Part shown: one piece after another, positions 16,497 to 25,406 of the stretch | Position numbering within the stretch: the stretch's first letter is position 1 | How the letters are laid out: every line of letters starts with the position of its first letter | Assembly: GCA_003797895.1 (NCBI GenBank) | Contig: RKQB01000001.1 | Location: forward strand, 821,822 to 885,821 | Length of the DNA stretch: 64,000 nt | DNA from: Cyclobacteriaceae bacterium YHN15 | Lineage (GTDB): Bacteria > Bacteroidota > Bacteroidia > Cytophagales > Cyclobacteriaceae | Direction of reading: 5' to 3' | Notes under the pieces: generated by a model | The model's input: the letters and a program-made list of their open reading frames with translations, nothing else | Told to the model about the DNA's origin: nothing | The model's database searches: none | Position numbers and translations under genes: made by a program

Positions 16497-17807
16497 TTAA
16501 ACCCAAAGAAAAAACAGGGCAAACAGAGATATAATCCATAAAATAGGATGAATTTCCTTTTGCTTACCACTGAAAAATTTTATCAGGGTCCAGCTCACAA
16601 ATCCAAAGGAGATACCTGTGGAAAGACTATAGGTAAATGGAATCAACACGATGGTAAAGAAACTCGGGATGGCTTCATCCGGTAGTTTCCAGTTAATTTT
16701 GGTGATCGGTGTTACCATAAATGAACCCACAAGCACCAGGGCAATAGAACTGGCAATGGAAGGGATGATGGAAAGTAAGGGGGAGAAAAACATAAAAGGC
16801 AGAAACAGCAGTCCTGCAGTCACCGCCGTGGCGCCGGTTCTGCCTCCTTCCTCAATGCCTACCGCTGATTCAATGAAGGCGGTGCCGGAACTGCTTCCTA
16901 CCAAACCGGCAAAAAGGGTAGTGGTGGCATCAGTCAACAGGGACTTTTTCATATTTCTCGGATTACCGTCAGGATCTTTCAGTCCAGAAGCTTCTGAGAG
17001 GCCAACAAAGGTGGAAATTCCATCGAATAAAATGGTAAAGGTAAAAACAAAAATAACCGACAAATAGGTGTATTGAAGGGAACCAAGAATATCCGCCTTC
17101 AACACCAGGCTGAAATCAGGCATGGCAAAGAGTCCCGTATAATTTACTACAGTGGGAACTCCAAAATTTATAGCTGAAGCGTCTCCCCACCACCTTCCTA
17201 AGGGCCAGGCCAAGAGCGTTGTGAATATAATGCCATAAATGATCGCCCCTGAAACCTTCCTGCTGATCAAGGTTCCCGTAAATAATAAGCCCAACAAAAA
17301 AGTAAGATTAATAGGGTCTTTGAAGGAGGCCATACTGACAAGAGAATCAGGATTGGCTACAATAAAATGTGCATTTTGGAAACCTATAAAACAAATAAAC
17401 AAGCCTATCCCTGAAGCGACTGCATGACGTAATGCCACCGGAATAGCAGCAATTATTTTTTCTCTTGTATTGAAAAATGACAAGAGAAGAAATATTACAC
17501 CTGACCAAAACACGGCGCCAAGTGCTTCTTGATAGCTGAGTCCATAACCCCTCACCGCGGTATAGGCAAAAAAAGCATTGATCCCCATACCAGGTGCAAC
17601 TACTATGGGGTTTTTGGCATAAAGCCCCATCATCAAGCTTCCAAAACAGGATACCAGGACCGTTGCGGTCAATACTCCGGAAAAAGGCATTTCAGCAGCT
17701 GAAAGAATGGCAGGATTGACGATGATGATGTAAAAGGAAGCCAAAAAGGTACTGATACCTGCAAGGATTTCTGTTTTCAGAGAGGATTGATGGTTTGAAC
17801 TGATCAT
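16497..17807 (-). CDS. AzgA-family adenine/guanine/hypoxanthine permease (NCS2)
   Basis: 436 residues with about 12-14 membrane segments and no signal peptide. Family marks of the AzgA branch of nucleobase-cation symporters are visible: AGISTFLASFYIIIVNPAIL near the N terminus, VVAPGMGINAFFAYT (the PGMGxNAFF motif of segment 3), and GLVGSSSGTAFIESAVGIEE followed by GGRTGATA around segment 10, which forms the substrate site. The family imports adenine, guanine or hypoxanthine with protons across the inner membrane. It lies 151 bp upstream of the exported MTA/SAH nucleosidase on the same strand, and the pair would make a purine-salvage unit, with adenine freed in the periplasm and then taken up. 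The intervening 7-bp repeat tract may affect coupling of the two genes. Confidence 0.92.
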   Translation of the reverse strand: MISSNHQSSLKTEILAGISTFLASFYIIIVNPAILSAAEMPFSGVLTATVLVSCFGSLMMGLYAKNPIVVAPGMGINAFFAYTAVRGYGLSYQEALGAVFWSGVIFLLLSFFNTREKIIAAIPVALRHAVASGIGLFICFIGFQNAHFIVANPDSLVSMASFKDPINLTFLLGLLFTGTLISRKVSGAIIYGIIFTTLLAWPLGRWWGDASAINFGVPTVVNYTGLFAMPDFSLVLKADILGSLQYTYLSVIFVFTFTILFDGISTFVGLSEASGLKDPDGNPRNMKKSLLTDATTTLFAGLVGSSSGTAFIESAVGIEEGGRTGATAVTAGLLFLPFMFFSPLLSIIPSIASSIALVLVGSFMVTPITKINWKLPDEAIPSFFTIVLIPFTYSLSTGISFGFVSWTLIKFFSGKQKEIHPILWIISLFALFFLWV

Positions 17808-17990
17808 AAATGAAGAAAGGGCCTAGGTCTTGAGAATCTTTATAGCTATAGGTGGAAAAAGATCTACCAAGTACAATGTACTAAGTGGATGGATTAAGTT
17901 TTGGATAAATTATTTCGCGAAGCATATATCTATTTGTATCGCCAAAGGCATATATCAATTATTTTCTTATTTATACCTTCACAACCAATC

Positions 17991-18761
17991 TCACAACCTT
18001 TCTACAGTAAGCCCACCATCAATATGAATCACCTGTCCGGTGGCATAGGGCAGGTTTCCTTTGGCCAAAATTGCCACCACCTTGCCCACGTCTCCCGGCT
18101 GACCAAGACGTCTTTCCAATGTCAGGCCTCCTTGGATCCTTTCCCGGTAGGCCTCTTTTACTTTCGCAGTCATATCAGTTTCTATTATGCCAGGACGGAC
18201 TTCATATACAGCAATACCCTCTTCTGCCAACCTGATGGCAAATACTTTGCTCATCATGGATAAACCTGCTTTGGACATGCAATAGGCTACCCGATTGGTA
18301 GATCCTAAAATGGCAGAAACAGAGGTTATATTGATGATAGAAAATGATTCGCTTGGTTGATCTTGTTTTTGCTTGAGCATCCATTGGGCCATGGATTGGG
18401 TCAGGAAAAATGTTCCGCGAAGATTGATATCCATCAGTTCGTCGAAATCATCCATGGAAACTTCCAGAATATCCGCCCTTACCCTTGGAGCCACTCCGGC
18501 ATTATTGACCAAAACATTCAATTTACCGAAATGACCATCCAATTTTTCTATGATTCGGTGACGGTCTTCGGACAAAGCGATATTACCCTGGATATAATAT
18601 ACCTTCACCCCAAGGGTCCGTAATTTTGCCAGAATAGGCACCACTTCCCGCTCTTCCCTTACCCCGTTCAATGCCAGATCATAGCCATTAATTGCCAACT
18701 GCTCAGCAATCCCCAATCCAATGCCTCTTGTTCCTCCAGTGACCAATGCTACAGGTCTCAT
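17991..18761 (-). CDS. SDR-family oxidoreductase (3-oxoacyl-ACP-reductase-like)
   Basis: 256 residues forming one classical short-chain dehydrogenase. Seen are VTGGTRGIGLGIAEQL (TGxxxGIG cofactor motif), VLVNNAGVAP (NNAG), INITSVSAI (catalytic Ser), AYCMSKAGL (YxxxK pair) and VRPGIIETDM. The C terminus ends in GQVIHIDGGLTVERL, as in FabG-like and sugar-dehydrogenase members. The cytoplasmic enzyme would oxidise or reduce an alcohol or ketone with NAD(P). It is the last gene of the symporter/GH88-like/flavin oxidoreductase operon; its start overlaps the upstream stop by 4 bp. That suggests a role in oxidising or reducing a sugar derivative taken up by the symporter, rather than fatty-acid synthesis. 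Confidence 0.9.
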   Translation of the reverse strand: MRPVALVTGGTRGIGLGIAEQLAINGYDLALNGVREEREVVPILAKLRTLGVKVYYIQGNIALSEDRHRIIEKLDGHFGKLNVLVNNAGVAPRVRADILEVSMDDFDELMDINLRGTFFLTQSMAQWMLKQKQDQPSESFSIINITSVSAILGSTNRVAYCMSKAGLSMMSKVFAIRLAEEGIAVYEVRPGIIETDMTAKVKEAYRERIQGGLTLERRLGQPGDVGKVVAILAKGNLPYATGQVIHIDGGLTVERL

Positions 18762-20203
18762 GATTCCTTGATTTTTTTAAGTTTTTCGTGAATATCCATG
18801 TTTTTATAGTAAGGATCCAAGGGAAAGCAACCCGATATCATCCCGTTTCTGGGAGCAGTGGTGCAATCTGAAAAAGTCCTGCATATTTTCTGCCTGTTCA
18901 GCCCTTTTCCGCTCAGGACATCTGCCGGCATCTCAGGATAACTCAATACCATTCTTCCCAAACCAATGGAATCTGCCATACCCCTAAGCAAAACCTCCTG
19001 TGCAACCAGTGGTAGCCATTCCTGTAGATAAGAATAGGCAGAACCTACCACATAAAAATCAGAAAAGGCTTTTTTAACTTTTGATGTAGCTTCTATCTGC
19101 CTAGCCACTCCATGCAGCGGGTCTTCAGGTGGAAGATAGCCATCTGAGGGAGGGAAAAGAGCAGGTCTCTGTATATGAGGATTATAATAAGGACTGCCCG
19201 CCGTGGTACACACCATTTCAATGTCCAGCTTTTGCAAGACCTTTAGAAAATCATAAGGTTCCAGTAGGTTGATGTTTGTACCTGAAGTGTCTGACCCAAA
19301 GGCAAAATTATAGGGCGGTGTAATTGCAGGAACTCCTGTACCATCCTCACTTTTTTGAAAGGGCATCCAATCAAACACGCTCAAGCGAACTCCGATTTCC
19401 AGGCCCGGAGCTTCTGATCTTATTCCAGCCACTACTTCTTTGAGAAACCGGCTTCTGTTTTCCATGCTTTCACCATATTTTCCTTCTCTATGGAAAGCAC
19501 TCAAAAATTCATGTCCAAGATAGCCATGGCAATGTTTGATGTCTACAAAATGGAAACCGGCTTTTTGCGCCAAAACAGCCGCTTTTACAAAATCATCGAT
19601 CAAAGTTTTGATCTCCTTATCGGTCATCACCGGATAATCATCCGATAAACCAAACTTTTGATTCAGGTAGGGATGAGGATAAAGAATTTTCGGCTCCATT
19701 TTATCCTGATGGTTGGGCTTGGAAAACCTTCCTGAATGGGTGAGTTGAAGACCAACCAAAAAATCATCGGTCCTGCCGAAAGCTTGCTGATGTTCCTGAA
19801 TCAGCATGTTGTAAAGGCCTTCAAATTCTTTTAGATTGCCTTCATTCAACAACAGTTGGTGTGGATTGGCCCTTCCGTCATGATGTACAGCCACAGCTTC
19901 ACATCCCCACAGCAACTTGGCACCGCTATGCGCAAAATTCCTCCAACGCCTTATAGTATGTTCCGTGGGTTTGCCATCCAAGGTTCCGTCCCAGCCTTCC
20001 ATAGGCAGAATGCAAAATGAGTTACCGATCAGCTTGCCGGAACGAAGCCTATGACCTTTGGATAATGGCGTATGCGGGCCGCTCAAAGGTTGGTCAGGTA
20101 AGGGTAGGGGAATACCTTCCTTATTCAGATATTCCCTAAACTGCTCCAGTGTTTTCAATTGGGCAATTCTTGGGAATTTGGGTTTGTATTTGCCTTCACT
20201 CAT
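18758..20203 (-). CDS. Old-yellow-enzyme-family NADH:flavin oxidoreductase
   Basis: 481 residues, a single TIM-barrel FMN domain without the C-terminal FAD/NAD domain of dienoyl-CoA reductases. Motifs: RLRSGKLIGNSFCILPMEGWDG at the FMN-binding entry, VGLQLTHSGR (Gln-Leu-x-His-x-Gly-Arg), GFHFVDIKHCHGYLGHEFLS (the H-x-x-H-G-Y-L active-site motif) and GLGRMVLSYPE. After the barrel, KICRTFSDCTTAPRNGMISG is followed by a Cys, so Cys residues are spaced x5 and x11, unlike the C-x2-C-x3-C cluster of iron-sulfur members. It overlaps its neighbours by 4 bp on both sides, inside a tightly coupled operon with a GH88-like hydrolase, a symporter and an SDR. This enzyme presumably reduces an unsaturated or keto sugar-derived intermediate; that is inference. 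Confidence 0.88.
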   Translation of the reverse strand: MSEGKYKPKFPRIAQLKTLEQFREYLNKEGIPLPLPDQPLSGPHTPLSKGHRLRSGKLIGNSFCILPMEGWDGTLDGKPTEHTIRRWRNFAHSGAKLLWGCEAVAVHHDGRANPHQLLLNEGNLKEFEGLYNMLIQEHQQAFGRTDDFLVGLQLTHSGRFSKPNHQDKMEPKILYPHPYLNQKFGLSDDYPVMTDKEIKTLIDDFVKAAVLAQKAGFHFVDIKHCHGYLGHEFLSAFHREGKYGESMENRSRFLKEVVAGIRSEAPGLEIGVRLSVFDWMPFQKSEDGTGVPAITPPYNFAFGSDTSGTNINLLEPYDFLKVLQKLDIEMVCTTAGSPYYNPHIQRPALFPPSDGYLPPEDPLHGVARQIEATSKVKKAFSDFYVVGSAYSYLQEWLPLVAQEVLLRGMADSIGLGRMVLSYPEMPADVLSGKGLNRQKICRTFSDCTTAPRNGMISGCFPLDPYYKNMDIHEKLKKIKES

Positions 20204-21579
20204 TGCTCAATGGAATTAATGAAACTATAATATTTTTCATTCTGATGAATTCTTTGGATCAGCAAAGCCAATTCCCTGGCATGGTAATCTCCCCACATAC
20301 TTGATTCCCCATAAGGCACTTTTCCTTTTTCAGGGGTATAATCCCACCCGTTAGGCCTGTGGTAGATAGAATGAAGAATTAGGCCTTGATGTTCAGCATC
20401 AGTTGAAAGATAAGGCTCCTGAAACAAGACTTTTGCTATTTGATAACCTGTTTCAAGGTATTTTTTGGACTTTTCCGGATGGGAAGTCCTTAAATAATTT
20501 CCTATCCTTAGAAATCCCTGGGCGGCAATGCAGGCAGCGGAACTGTCCACCGGTTCAAAGGCATTATAAGGATCAGCAGGCTTGTTCATATAATCTCCCA
20601 ATTGATAAAGTTGGGGCGCTCCAGTATCCCAATAAGGGATGCCATCACTTGGTGTATTGGCTAAATAAAATTCAGAGGTAGCTATCGCGGCTTTTTCAAA
20701 AGTATGGGTCAATTCTTCTTTTGAAATCACTTCGGCATAATCTTTCTGAGGTAGCAAATCCAAGATTTCCAAGACCTCTCCCAAGCCACAAATGGCCCAG
20801 GCCAGACCCCTAGTCCAGGTACTGAAGCCCGTATATCCCTGTTGGGAATTGGGGCAGCGGTAATTGCCGTCATTGGTATTGAAGATGATTTCATGGGCTG
20901 TTCTACCAGAGACATCATATTGATCTCTTCCTTCGCCATAATAGATGGAATACCGTACTGTAGCGAGCAAATGCTGAATGGCCCTTTGCAACAGACTGAT
21001 CTTTTTGTCATTTTCTCCCTGAAGGACATGGCCAAGCATATGGGCAAGAATTACCGCCCTACAGGTTCTTATGGTATCTATAAACAGGGAATGGGGTCCA
21101 TTGAAGGAATACATGAATCCTCCATTCGGAATCATGGTCCAGCGTAATGCCTGTACAGCACCGCTCACTTTGAGGGCAAGTTTATAGTACTCCTTTTCCC
21201 AGGCAGAGGCTTCTACTTTCCCTTCTACGATCAAGCGCAAGAGGTTGCCATAAGTGCTGACATTATTGAAACCATGGTCATGCACTCCGGTATGGGTGAG
21301 ATGGGGTGCCATTTTATGCAGGGTATTCTGCCTCCCCAGCTGAAGGAATTTTTCCTCCCCTGTAGCATCAAACTGAAGAATAGCAGACCCAAACTGAAAC
21401 CCTTGGGTCCATTCTGTCCAGCCTCTGGTAACATATTTGCCCTTTTCTGTAAATACAGGAGCACCCTTTGAGGTTTCAAAAGTCTGCTCTATCAGCAAGA
21501 TCTTTTGGCCTGAAAGCTTCCAGAATTGGTCAAGATTAAAGGAATCTATGGATTGATCTTCTGTGGTCTTAAGTCTCAT
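20200..21579 (-). CDS. GH88-like unsaturated glucuronyl hydrolase family protein
   Basis: 459 residues, predicted (alpha/alpha)6 barrel, no signal peptide, so cytoplasmic. Typical GH88 positions are visible: HTGVHDHGFNNVSTYG with the Asp (about residue 101) at the place of the catalytic HDxGF Asp, SLFIDTIRTCRAV at the second Asp site, QGYTGFSTWTRGLAWAICGL for the conserved W-x-R-G-x-A-W segment, and PYWDTGAP. GH88 enzymes hydrate the double bond left by polysaccharide lyases on uronic acid ends. No lyase is in this operon, so the substrate may be an imported unsaturated disaccharide or something different. It starts inside the symporter gene (11-bp overlap) and ends in the oxidoreductase gene (4-bp overlap). 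Confidence 0.85.
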   Translation of the reverse strand: MRLKTTEDQSIDSFNLDQFWKLSGQKILLIEQTFETSKGAPVFTEKGKYVTRGWTEWTQGFQFGSAILQFDATGEEKFLQLGRQNTLHKMAPHLTHTGVHDHGFNNVSTYGNLLRLIVEGKVEASAWEKEYYKLALKVSGAVQALRWTMIPNGGFMYSFNGPHSLFIDTIRTCRAVILAHMLGHVLQGENDKKISLLQRAIQHLLATVRYSIYYGEGRDQYDVSGRTAHEIIFNTNDGNYRCPNSQQGYTGFSTWTRGLAWAICGLGEVLEILDLLPQKDYAEVISKEELTHTFEKAAIATSEFYLANTPSDGIPYWDTGAPQLYQLGDYMNKPADPYNAFEPVDSSAACIAAQGFLRIGNYLRTSHPEKSKKYLETGYQIAKVLFQEPYLSTDAEHQGLILHSIYHRPNGWDYTPEKGKVPYGESSMWGDYHARELALLIQRIHQNEKYYSFINSIEQ

Positions 21580-22978
21580 TTTTGTTTTCTTTGATTTTGT
21601 GTCTGACCATGATGATCAGGGTTAAAACAAACAAAATACAATATAACAGAAAATCCAGATTCATGCTTCCATATTGGGAGGGTACCACATCCAAGAGGGA
21701 GAGTATGAAATAAATTAGTGCTGCCGAAGATAACCAAAGTAGCTTCTTTGGGGGATTTTTGAAAATCACGGCTCCCAAGATAGCCGGAGCTACCATGGAG
21801 GTTCCTGTAAAACTCACCCTTGCCAAAAGGACCAGTTCATCGCTCATGAATGTAGAGAAAACCAGCACAATCATGGAAAAGATAAAAACAGAGGTCTTGG
21901 TAATCAACATGATTGATCTGTCAGAACCTGAGAGCAAGGACCTGAGTTCAGTTCCCAAAGCAAATATCTGGGCATTGGTGGTGGACAAGCAGGCAGCAAA
22001 TAAACCGACCACTGCCAAAGCAGCAACGGGCACGGACTGGTCAAAGAGTAAGGCCTGAGAAAGGAATTCCGCAGTACTGGCTTCAGGGTACTTGACGGCT
22101 CCATACAGGCCTATGGATGCGGTGGGCAGAATTACCAGAATGGCAAAAATCCCCACTGCAAAAGCCATCCTATGGACAGATTTTAAGTCTTTCATCACCA
22201 CAAGCCTGGTGGTGAATTGGGGCTGTGACACCGGAATCAAAATAATTGCGATTGCCGAGGCAATGAGAAACTGACTGCTGAATAAACCCTTTGGCCCAGG
22301 TAAAGTGGTGAGTGCAGGATTGGCTTCTGCCACTTGGGCCATGGCATTTTGTAACCCTCCGCTCATCTCAAGACAGGTTGCCCCGATTATCCAAATGACC
22401 GTCAATAAGATGACCCCCTGGATGGCATCACTGTACATAATGGCTTTCAGTCCCCCAATGGCGGCATAGGCCAACATAATCGCCACCATAATGGCAGACC
22501 AGGACCAGTAGGGGAGAAAATCGGGGAAAGCAGCATTCAAAAATATCGAAATACCCCTGATCTGAATGGCCACATAAGGAATGAGAAAGATGAATGCGCT
22601 GGCAAATATCAAGTAGCCCGCAAAGTTGTTTCCATAGCATGTTTTCACAAGCCCGGCAACCCCTTTATATCCTCTAAGTCTTGCCCTTTTTCTAAGTTGA
22701 AATCCAAACCAGATCAGAAAAAACACCATCAAGGCATCAGAAAAAGCCAAAAACACCCATGCTCCTACCCCATGAACCCTAAAGAAATCAGGCATGCCCA
22801 TAAAGGTAAAGGCACTGAACAAAGCGGCTGAAAAGGTCAGGAAACCCAGAATGGCCCCAATATTGGAACCTGCAAAGATGAATTCATCAGAAGTCCTGTC
22901 TTTTCGGTATGACTTGTAGGAGGCATAGGCCAAGGAAGCCAGAAATATGGCGAAGAAGAATATCAGCCAGCTTGTCAT
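21569..22978 (-). CDS. Sodium:solute symporter (SSS family)
   Basis: 469 residues with about 13 membrane segments. The N-terminal segments contain DEFIFAGSNIGAILGFLTFSAALFSAFTFMG (split here as the core SSS helix 1 break), GYKGVAGLVKTCYGN, and in the middle YAAIGGLKAIMYSDAIQGVI, the strongly conserved GGLxAVxxTDxxQ block of the family. Members use a sodium gradient to import sugars, sugar acids, nucleosides, proline or similar solutes. The small two-helix protein upstream overlaps by 4 bp and probably belongs to the transporter. The downstream hydrolase and oxidoreductases predict a carbohydrate-derived solute, plausibly an unsaturated uronide or a keto sugar. Confidence 0.92.
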   Translation of the reverse strand: MTSWLIFFFAIFLASLAYASYKSYRKDRTSDEFIFAGSNIGAILGFLTFSAALFSAFTFMGMPDFFRVHGVGAWVFLAFSDALMVFFLIWFGFQLRKRARLRGYKGVAGLVKTCYGNNFAGYLIFASAFIFLIPYVAIQIRGISIFLNAAFPDFLPYWSWSAIMVAIMLAYAAIGGLKAIMYSDAIQGVILLTVIWIIGATCLEMSGGLQNAMAQVAEANPALTTLPGPKGLFSSQFLIASAIAIILIPVSQPQFTTRLVVMKDLKSVHRMAFAVGIFAILVILPTASIGLYGAVKYPEASTAEFLSQALLFDQSVPVAALAVVGLFAACLSTTNAQIFALGTELRSLLSGSDRSIMLITKTSVFIFSMIVLVFSTFMSDELVLLARVSFTGTSMVAPAILGAVIFKNPPKKLLWLSSAALIYFILSLLDVVPSQYGSMNLDFLLYCILFVLTLIIMVRHKIKENKNET

Positions 22979-23187
22979 TGTTCTTTGTAATCATGATAAG
23001 GGAAAAATCTTGAACCGAGGAATGTGGCCAATACCAGTAATACGGTCACCAAAAACCCTGTCCAAAAAACATAGGGAATGTTCCATAGTTCCGGACTGTG
23101 TTTGTTTTCACGAAAAAGAAATGCAAATGAGCCAACTGTAATGAGCAATACAGCAAGCACAATAAGGTTCCAGATTTTGGGCTTCAT
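22975..23187 (-). CDS. Small two-helix membrane protein paired with the SSS symporter
   Basis: 70 residues with two hydrophobic segments (about 7-24 and 36-60) separated by a charged loop RENKHSPELWN. The stop overlaps the symporter start by 4 bp, the classic sign of translational coupling. Small membrane proteins of DUF997 or DUF3311 type accompany SSS symporters such as PanF in other bacteria, and this gene occupies the same position. I see no decisive motif, so membership of either family is a guess. It is the first gene of the five-gene operon; the promoter should lie in the 360-bp region upstream. Confidence 0.75.
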   Translation of the reverse strand: MKPKIWNLIVLAVLLITVGSFAFLFRENKHSPELWNIPYVFWTGFLVTVLLVLATFLGSRFFPYHDYKEQ

Positions 23188-23547
23188 GGGTTGGGGTTTA
23201 TTGTTTGATTCAAGAGGTAAAATACTAAAGCGCTTTCAGATTCCTTTGATTTGGGTGGATATTTTTCAAATTTGAAGTGAATAAAATAAATTGAAAAAAA
23301 TAGGATTCCGATAAATACTTGTCGCAAAGAATTAAAACCCTCCCTCGTCGGTGTTCCAAGATACAGGTCCGATTTCTCAAAGTGCAAAATCAATCAAAAG
23401 CAAAGTCCCTTAAACTTTGCGTCTTTGTGCCTTTGTGGCATTTTTGAAAACCTTACTTCTTTGCACTTTCCACAAAAAATGGTGACTTTTAACCCTTCTA
23501 TTTTAACCCATCAGTAACCTACTTCCGAACCAAACTCTCATTTCAAG
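23188..23547. other. Divergent intergenic region with a short CTTTG-rich repeat
   Basis: A 360-bp gap between the divergently transcribed symporter operon and the DUF1080 lipoprotein gene. At 23411-23440 it contains a run of near-repeats of the form CTTTGyGtc (CTTTGCGTCTTTGTGCCTTT and TGTGG). No gene was found. Promoters for both directions must be here, but no box is convincing enough to call. Confidence 0.5.
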
Positions 23548-24336
23548 ATGAAAAGCTCTTTAGTAATTTTCTTATGCATACTTATAGTGTTCGGGTGTAC
23601 CCCAAATTCCTCCCAATCAGACTCTAATGACGAGTGGCAAGTACTCTTCAACGGAAAAGACCTCGATGATTGGGTGGTAAAAATCCACCAACATGAAGTG
23701 GGTGATAATTATGCCAATACCTTTCGGATAGTGGATGAAATCATTCAGGTCAATTATGATGACTATGACACATTCGACAACCGGTATGGGCACCTGTTTT
23801 ACAAAGAAACCTTTTCCTCATTCCATTTGAAATTCGAATACCGATTTACAGATCAGTGGATGGAAGATGCTCCAAGCTACACTTATAGAAACAGTGGTGT
23901 CATGTTCCATTCCCAGGATCCAAAGAGTATTTTAAAGGATCAAGATTGGCCGATATCAGTGGAATATCAGATGTTGGCCCGTGAGGTGGATGGACAGGCA
24001 CGTCCCACTGGAAATATGTGCTCCCCAGGAACAGAAATATTTTATGAAGGAACCTTATTTCCAGCGCATTGCCTTAATTCTTCCTCACCTACATTTGAGT
24101 GGGATGAATGGGTCAAGGCAGACTTGATTGTCTACGGGGACTCTCTGGTTATCCACATGGTCAATGGTGATACAGTGCTGCGTTATTCCAAGCCGCATAT
24201 TGGTGGTGAGGTGGCCAACGGTTTTGACCCAAATGTCAAAATTGATGGGAAAGCACTGACATCAGGATATATAGGATTACAGGCAGAAGGCCAAGGGGTA
24301 GAGTTTAAAGAAATCAAGTTACGGAAGTTGGATTGA
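23548..24336 (+). CDS. DUF1080 family lipoprotein (3-keto-disaccharide hydrolase-like)
   Basis: 262 residues with a lipoprotein signal (LIVFGCTPN, Cys about residue 16). The mature part is a concanavalin-like sandwich of the DUF1080 family: EWQVLFNGKDLDDWVVK is the usual opening (LFNGKDLxxW), then HLFYKETFSSFHLKFEYRF, RNSGVMFHSQDP (the RNSG motif), SVEYQMLAREVDG, and the closing SGYIGLQAEGQGVEFKEIKL. Some members hydrolyse 3-keto-glycosides; most remain unstudied. The stop overlaps the converging EamA transporter gene by 23 bp. Carbohydrate processing outside the cytoplasm is the likely setting. Confidence 0.88.
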   Translation: MKSSLVIFLCILIVFGCTPNSSQSDSNDEWQVLFNGKDLDDWVVKIHQHEVGDNYANTFRIVDEIIQVNYDDYDTFDNRYGHLFYKETFSSFHLKFEYRFTDQWMEDAPSYTYRNSGVMFHSQDPKSILKDQDWPISVEYQMLAREVDGQARPTGNMCSPGTEIFYEGTLFPAHCLNSSSPTFEWDEWVKADLIVYGDSLVIHMVNGDTVLRYSKPHIGGEVANGFDPNVKIDGKALTSGYIGLQAEGQGVEFKEIKLRKLD

Positions 24337-25267
24337 TCTCAGATGGACTTTGTTGCTTTCCTTCAGTTTTTTTTGACAAAGTCAAAATAGCCACTGTTAT
24401 CAAAATAAAAAAGGTCCCCAACCAATCCATAGCCGTAAAAGTTACACCAAGCCAGGCAACGGCAACCAAAGCCGCTGACAAAGGCTCTACCGAACAGAGC
24501 AAACTTGCTGTCTGCGCACCGATAAGGGTCAAAGAATATAGAAAGATGGAAAATGAAATCACGGTCCCAAATATAATAATGTAAGAAAAGGCCCCGACTG
24601 TTCCTATATCCCAAATTCCTGAAACCATCCACGGTTTGGTATACAGAGAAAACAAAATCCCTCCAATCACCATGGCCCAACCTGTGACAGTGGGTGCCGA
24701 ATATTTTCGAAGCATTTGAACCGGCTGAATGGTATACACAGCCAATGCAATGGCAGACAATATCCCCCAAAACAAAGCTTTTTCAGAAATGACCAACACC
24801 TGAAAACTTCCATGGGTAACCAATAAAAAAGTACCCGCCAAGGCCAGAAACAAAGCTGCATATTCCATCAAGGATGGCCACCTTCTGTTTTTGAGGGCAT
24901 AAAACCCAACCACAAAGACAGGCCCTATGTACTGAATGACAGTCGCTGTGGCTGCGTTGGAAAGATTGATACTGTAGAAATAAGTGTACTGTACAGTCAC
25001 CATTCCGAATATACTAAAAACCAAAAGTTGAATGATATCTTTACGGCTTTTCCAGATCTGAAAAGCATCACTGTTTTTCCTGAATATGGCGAAAAGTATC
25101 AAAATACTTCCTGCCAAGAGCATCCTCCAAGAAACCAACCAAGCAGGATCCATACCTTTTTGTTCAAAAAGAAACTGAGCGGATGTTCCCGAAATCCCCC
25201 AAAAAATGGCGGCTGAAATAGCCATAATAAAACCTGAAACACTTCTGGAAGCAGTAAGTCTGGGCAT
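24314..25267 (-). CDS. EamA/DMT-superfamily transporter
   Basis: 317 residues with ten predicted membrane helices in two EamA halves. The first half opens with SGFIMAISAAIFWGISGTSA and contains FGMVTVQYTYFYSINLSNAATATVIQYIGP; the second opens near EKALFWGILSAIALAVYTIQP and ends with SAALVAVAWLGVTFTAMDWLGT. DMT transporters export or import metabolites such as amino acids and nucleotides; direction and substrate cannot be told here. The 3' end overlaps the convergent DUF1080 gene by 23 bp. The C terminus is polar and short, as usual in the family. Confidence 0.9.
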   Translation of the reverse strand: MPRLTASRSVSGFIMAISAAIFWGISGTSAQFLFEQKGMDPAWLVSWRMLLAGSILILFAIFRKNSDAFQIWKSRKDIIQLLVFSIFGMVTVQYTYFYSINLSNAATATVIQYIGPVFVVGFYALKNRRWPSLMEYAALFLALAGTFLLVTHGSFQVLVISEKALFWGILSAIALAVYTIQPVQMLRKYSAPTVTGWAMVIGGILFSLYTKPWMVSGIWDIGTVGAFSYIIIFGTVISFSIFLYSLTLIGAQTASLLCSVEPLSAALVAVAWLGVTFTAMDWLGTFFILITVAILTLSKKTEGKQQSPSEINPTSVT

Positions 25268-25406
25268 AGATTAGGTGGAGATAAATTATGCAAAGAAAGT
25301 TTATTTTCGGAAATAAAAGAGATTTTCTTTTGGTGTAATCATTCATTTTGAAGAATAAGAATCTATTTTTTTATATTTTTAAAGAATTCCATCAATTCTG
25401 CACACC

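Noticed and set aside
16342..16539. Possible small protein on the minus strand (VGSRKWEVGSRKLK)
   Set aside because: It is a translation of the 7-bp tandem repeat with no supporting start or homology pattern.
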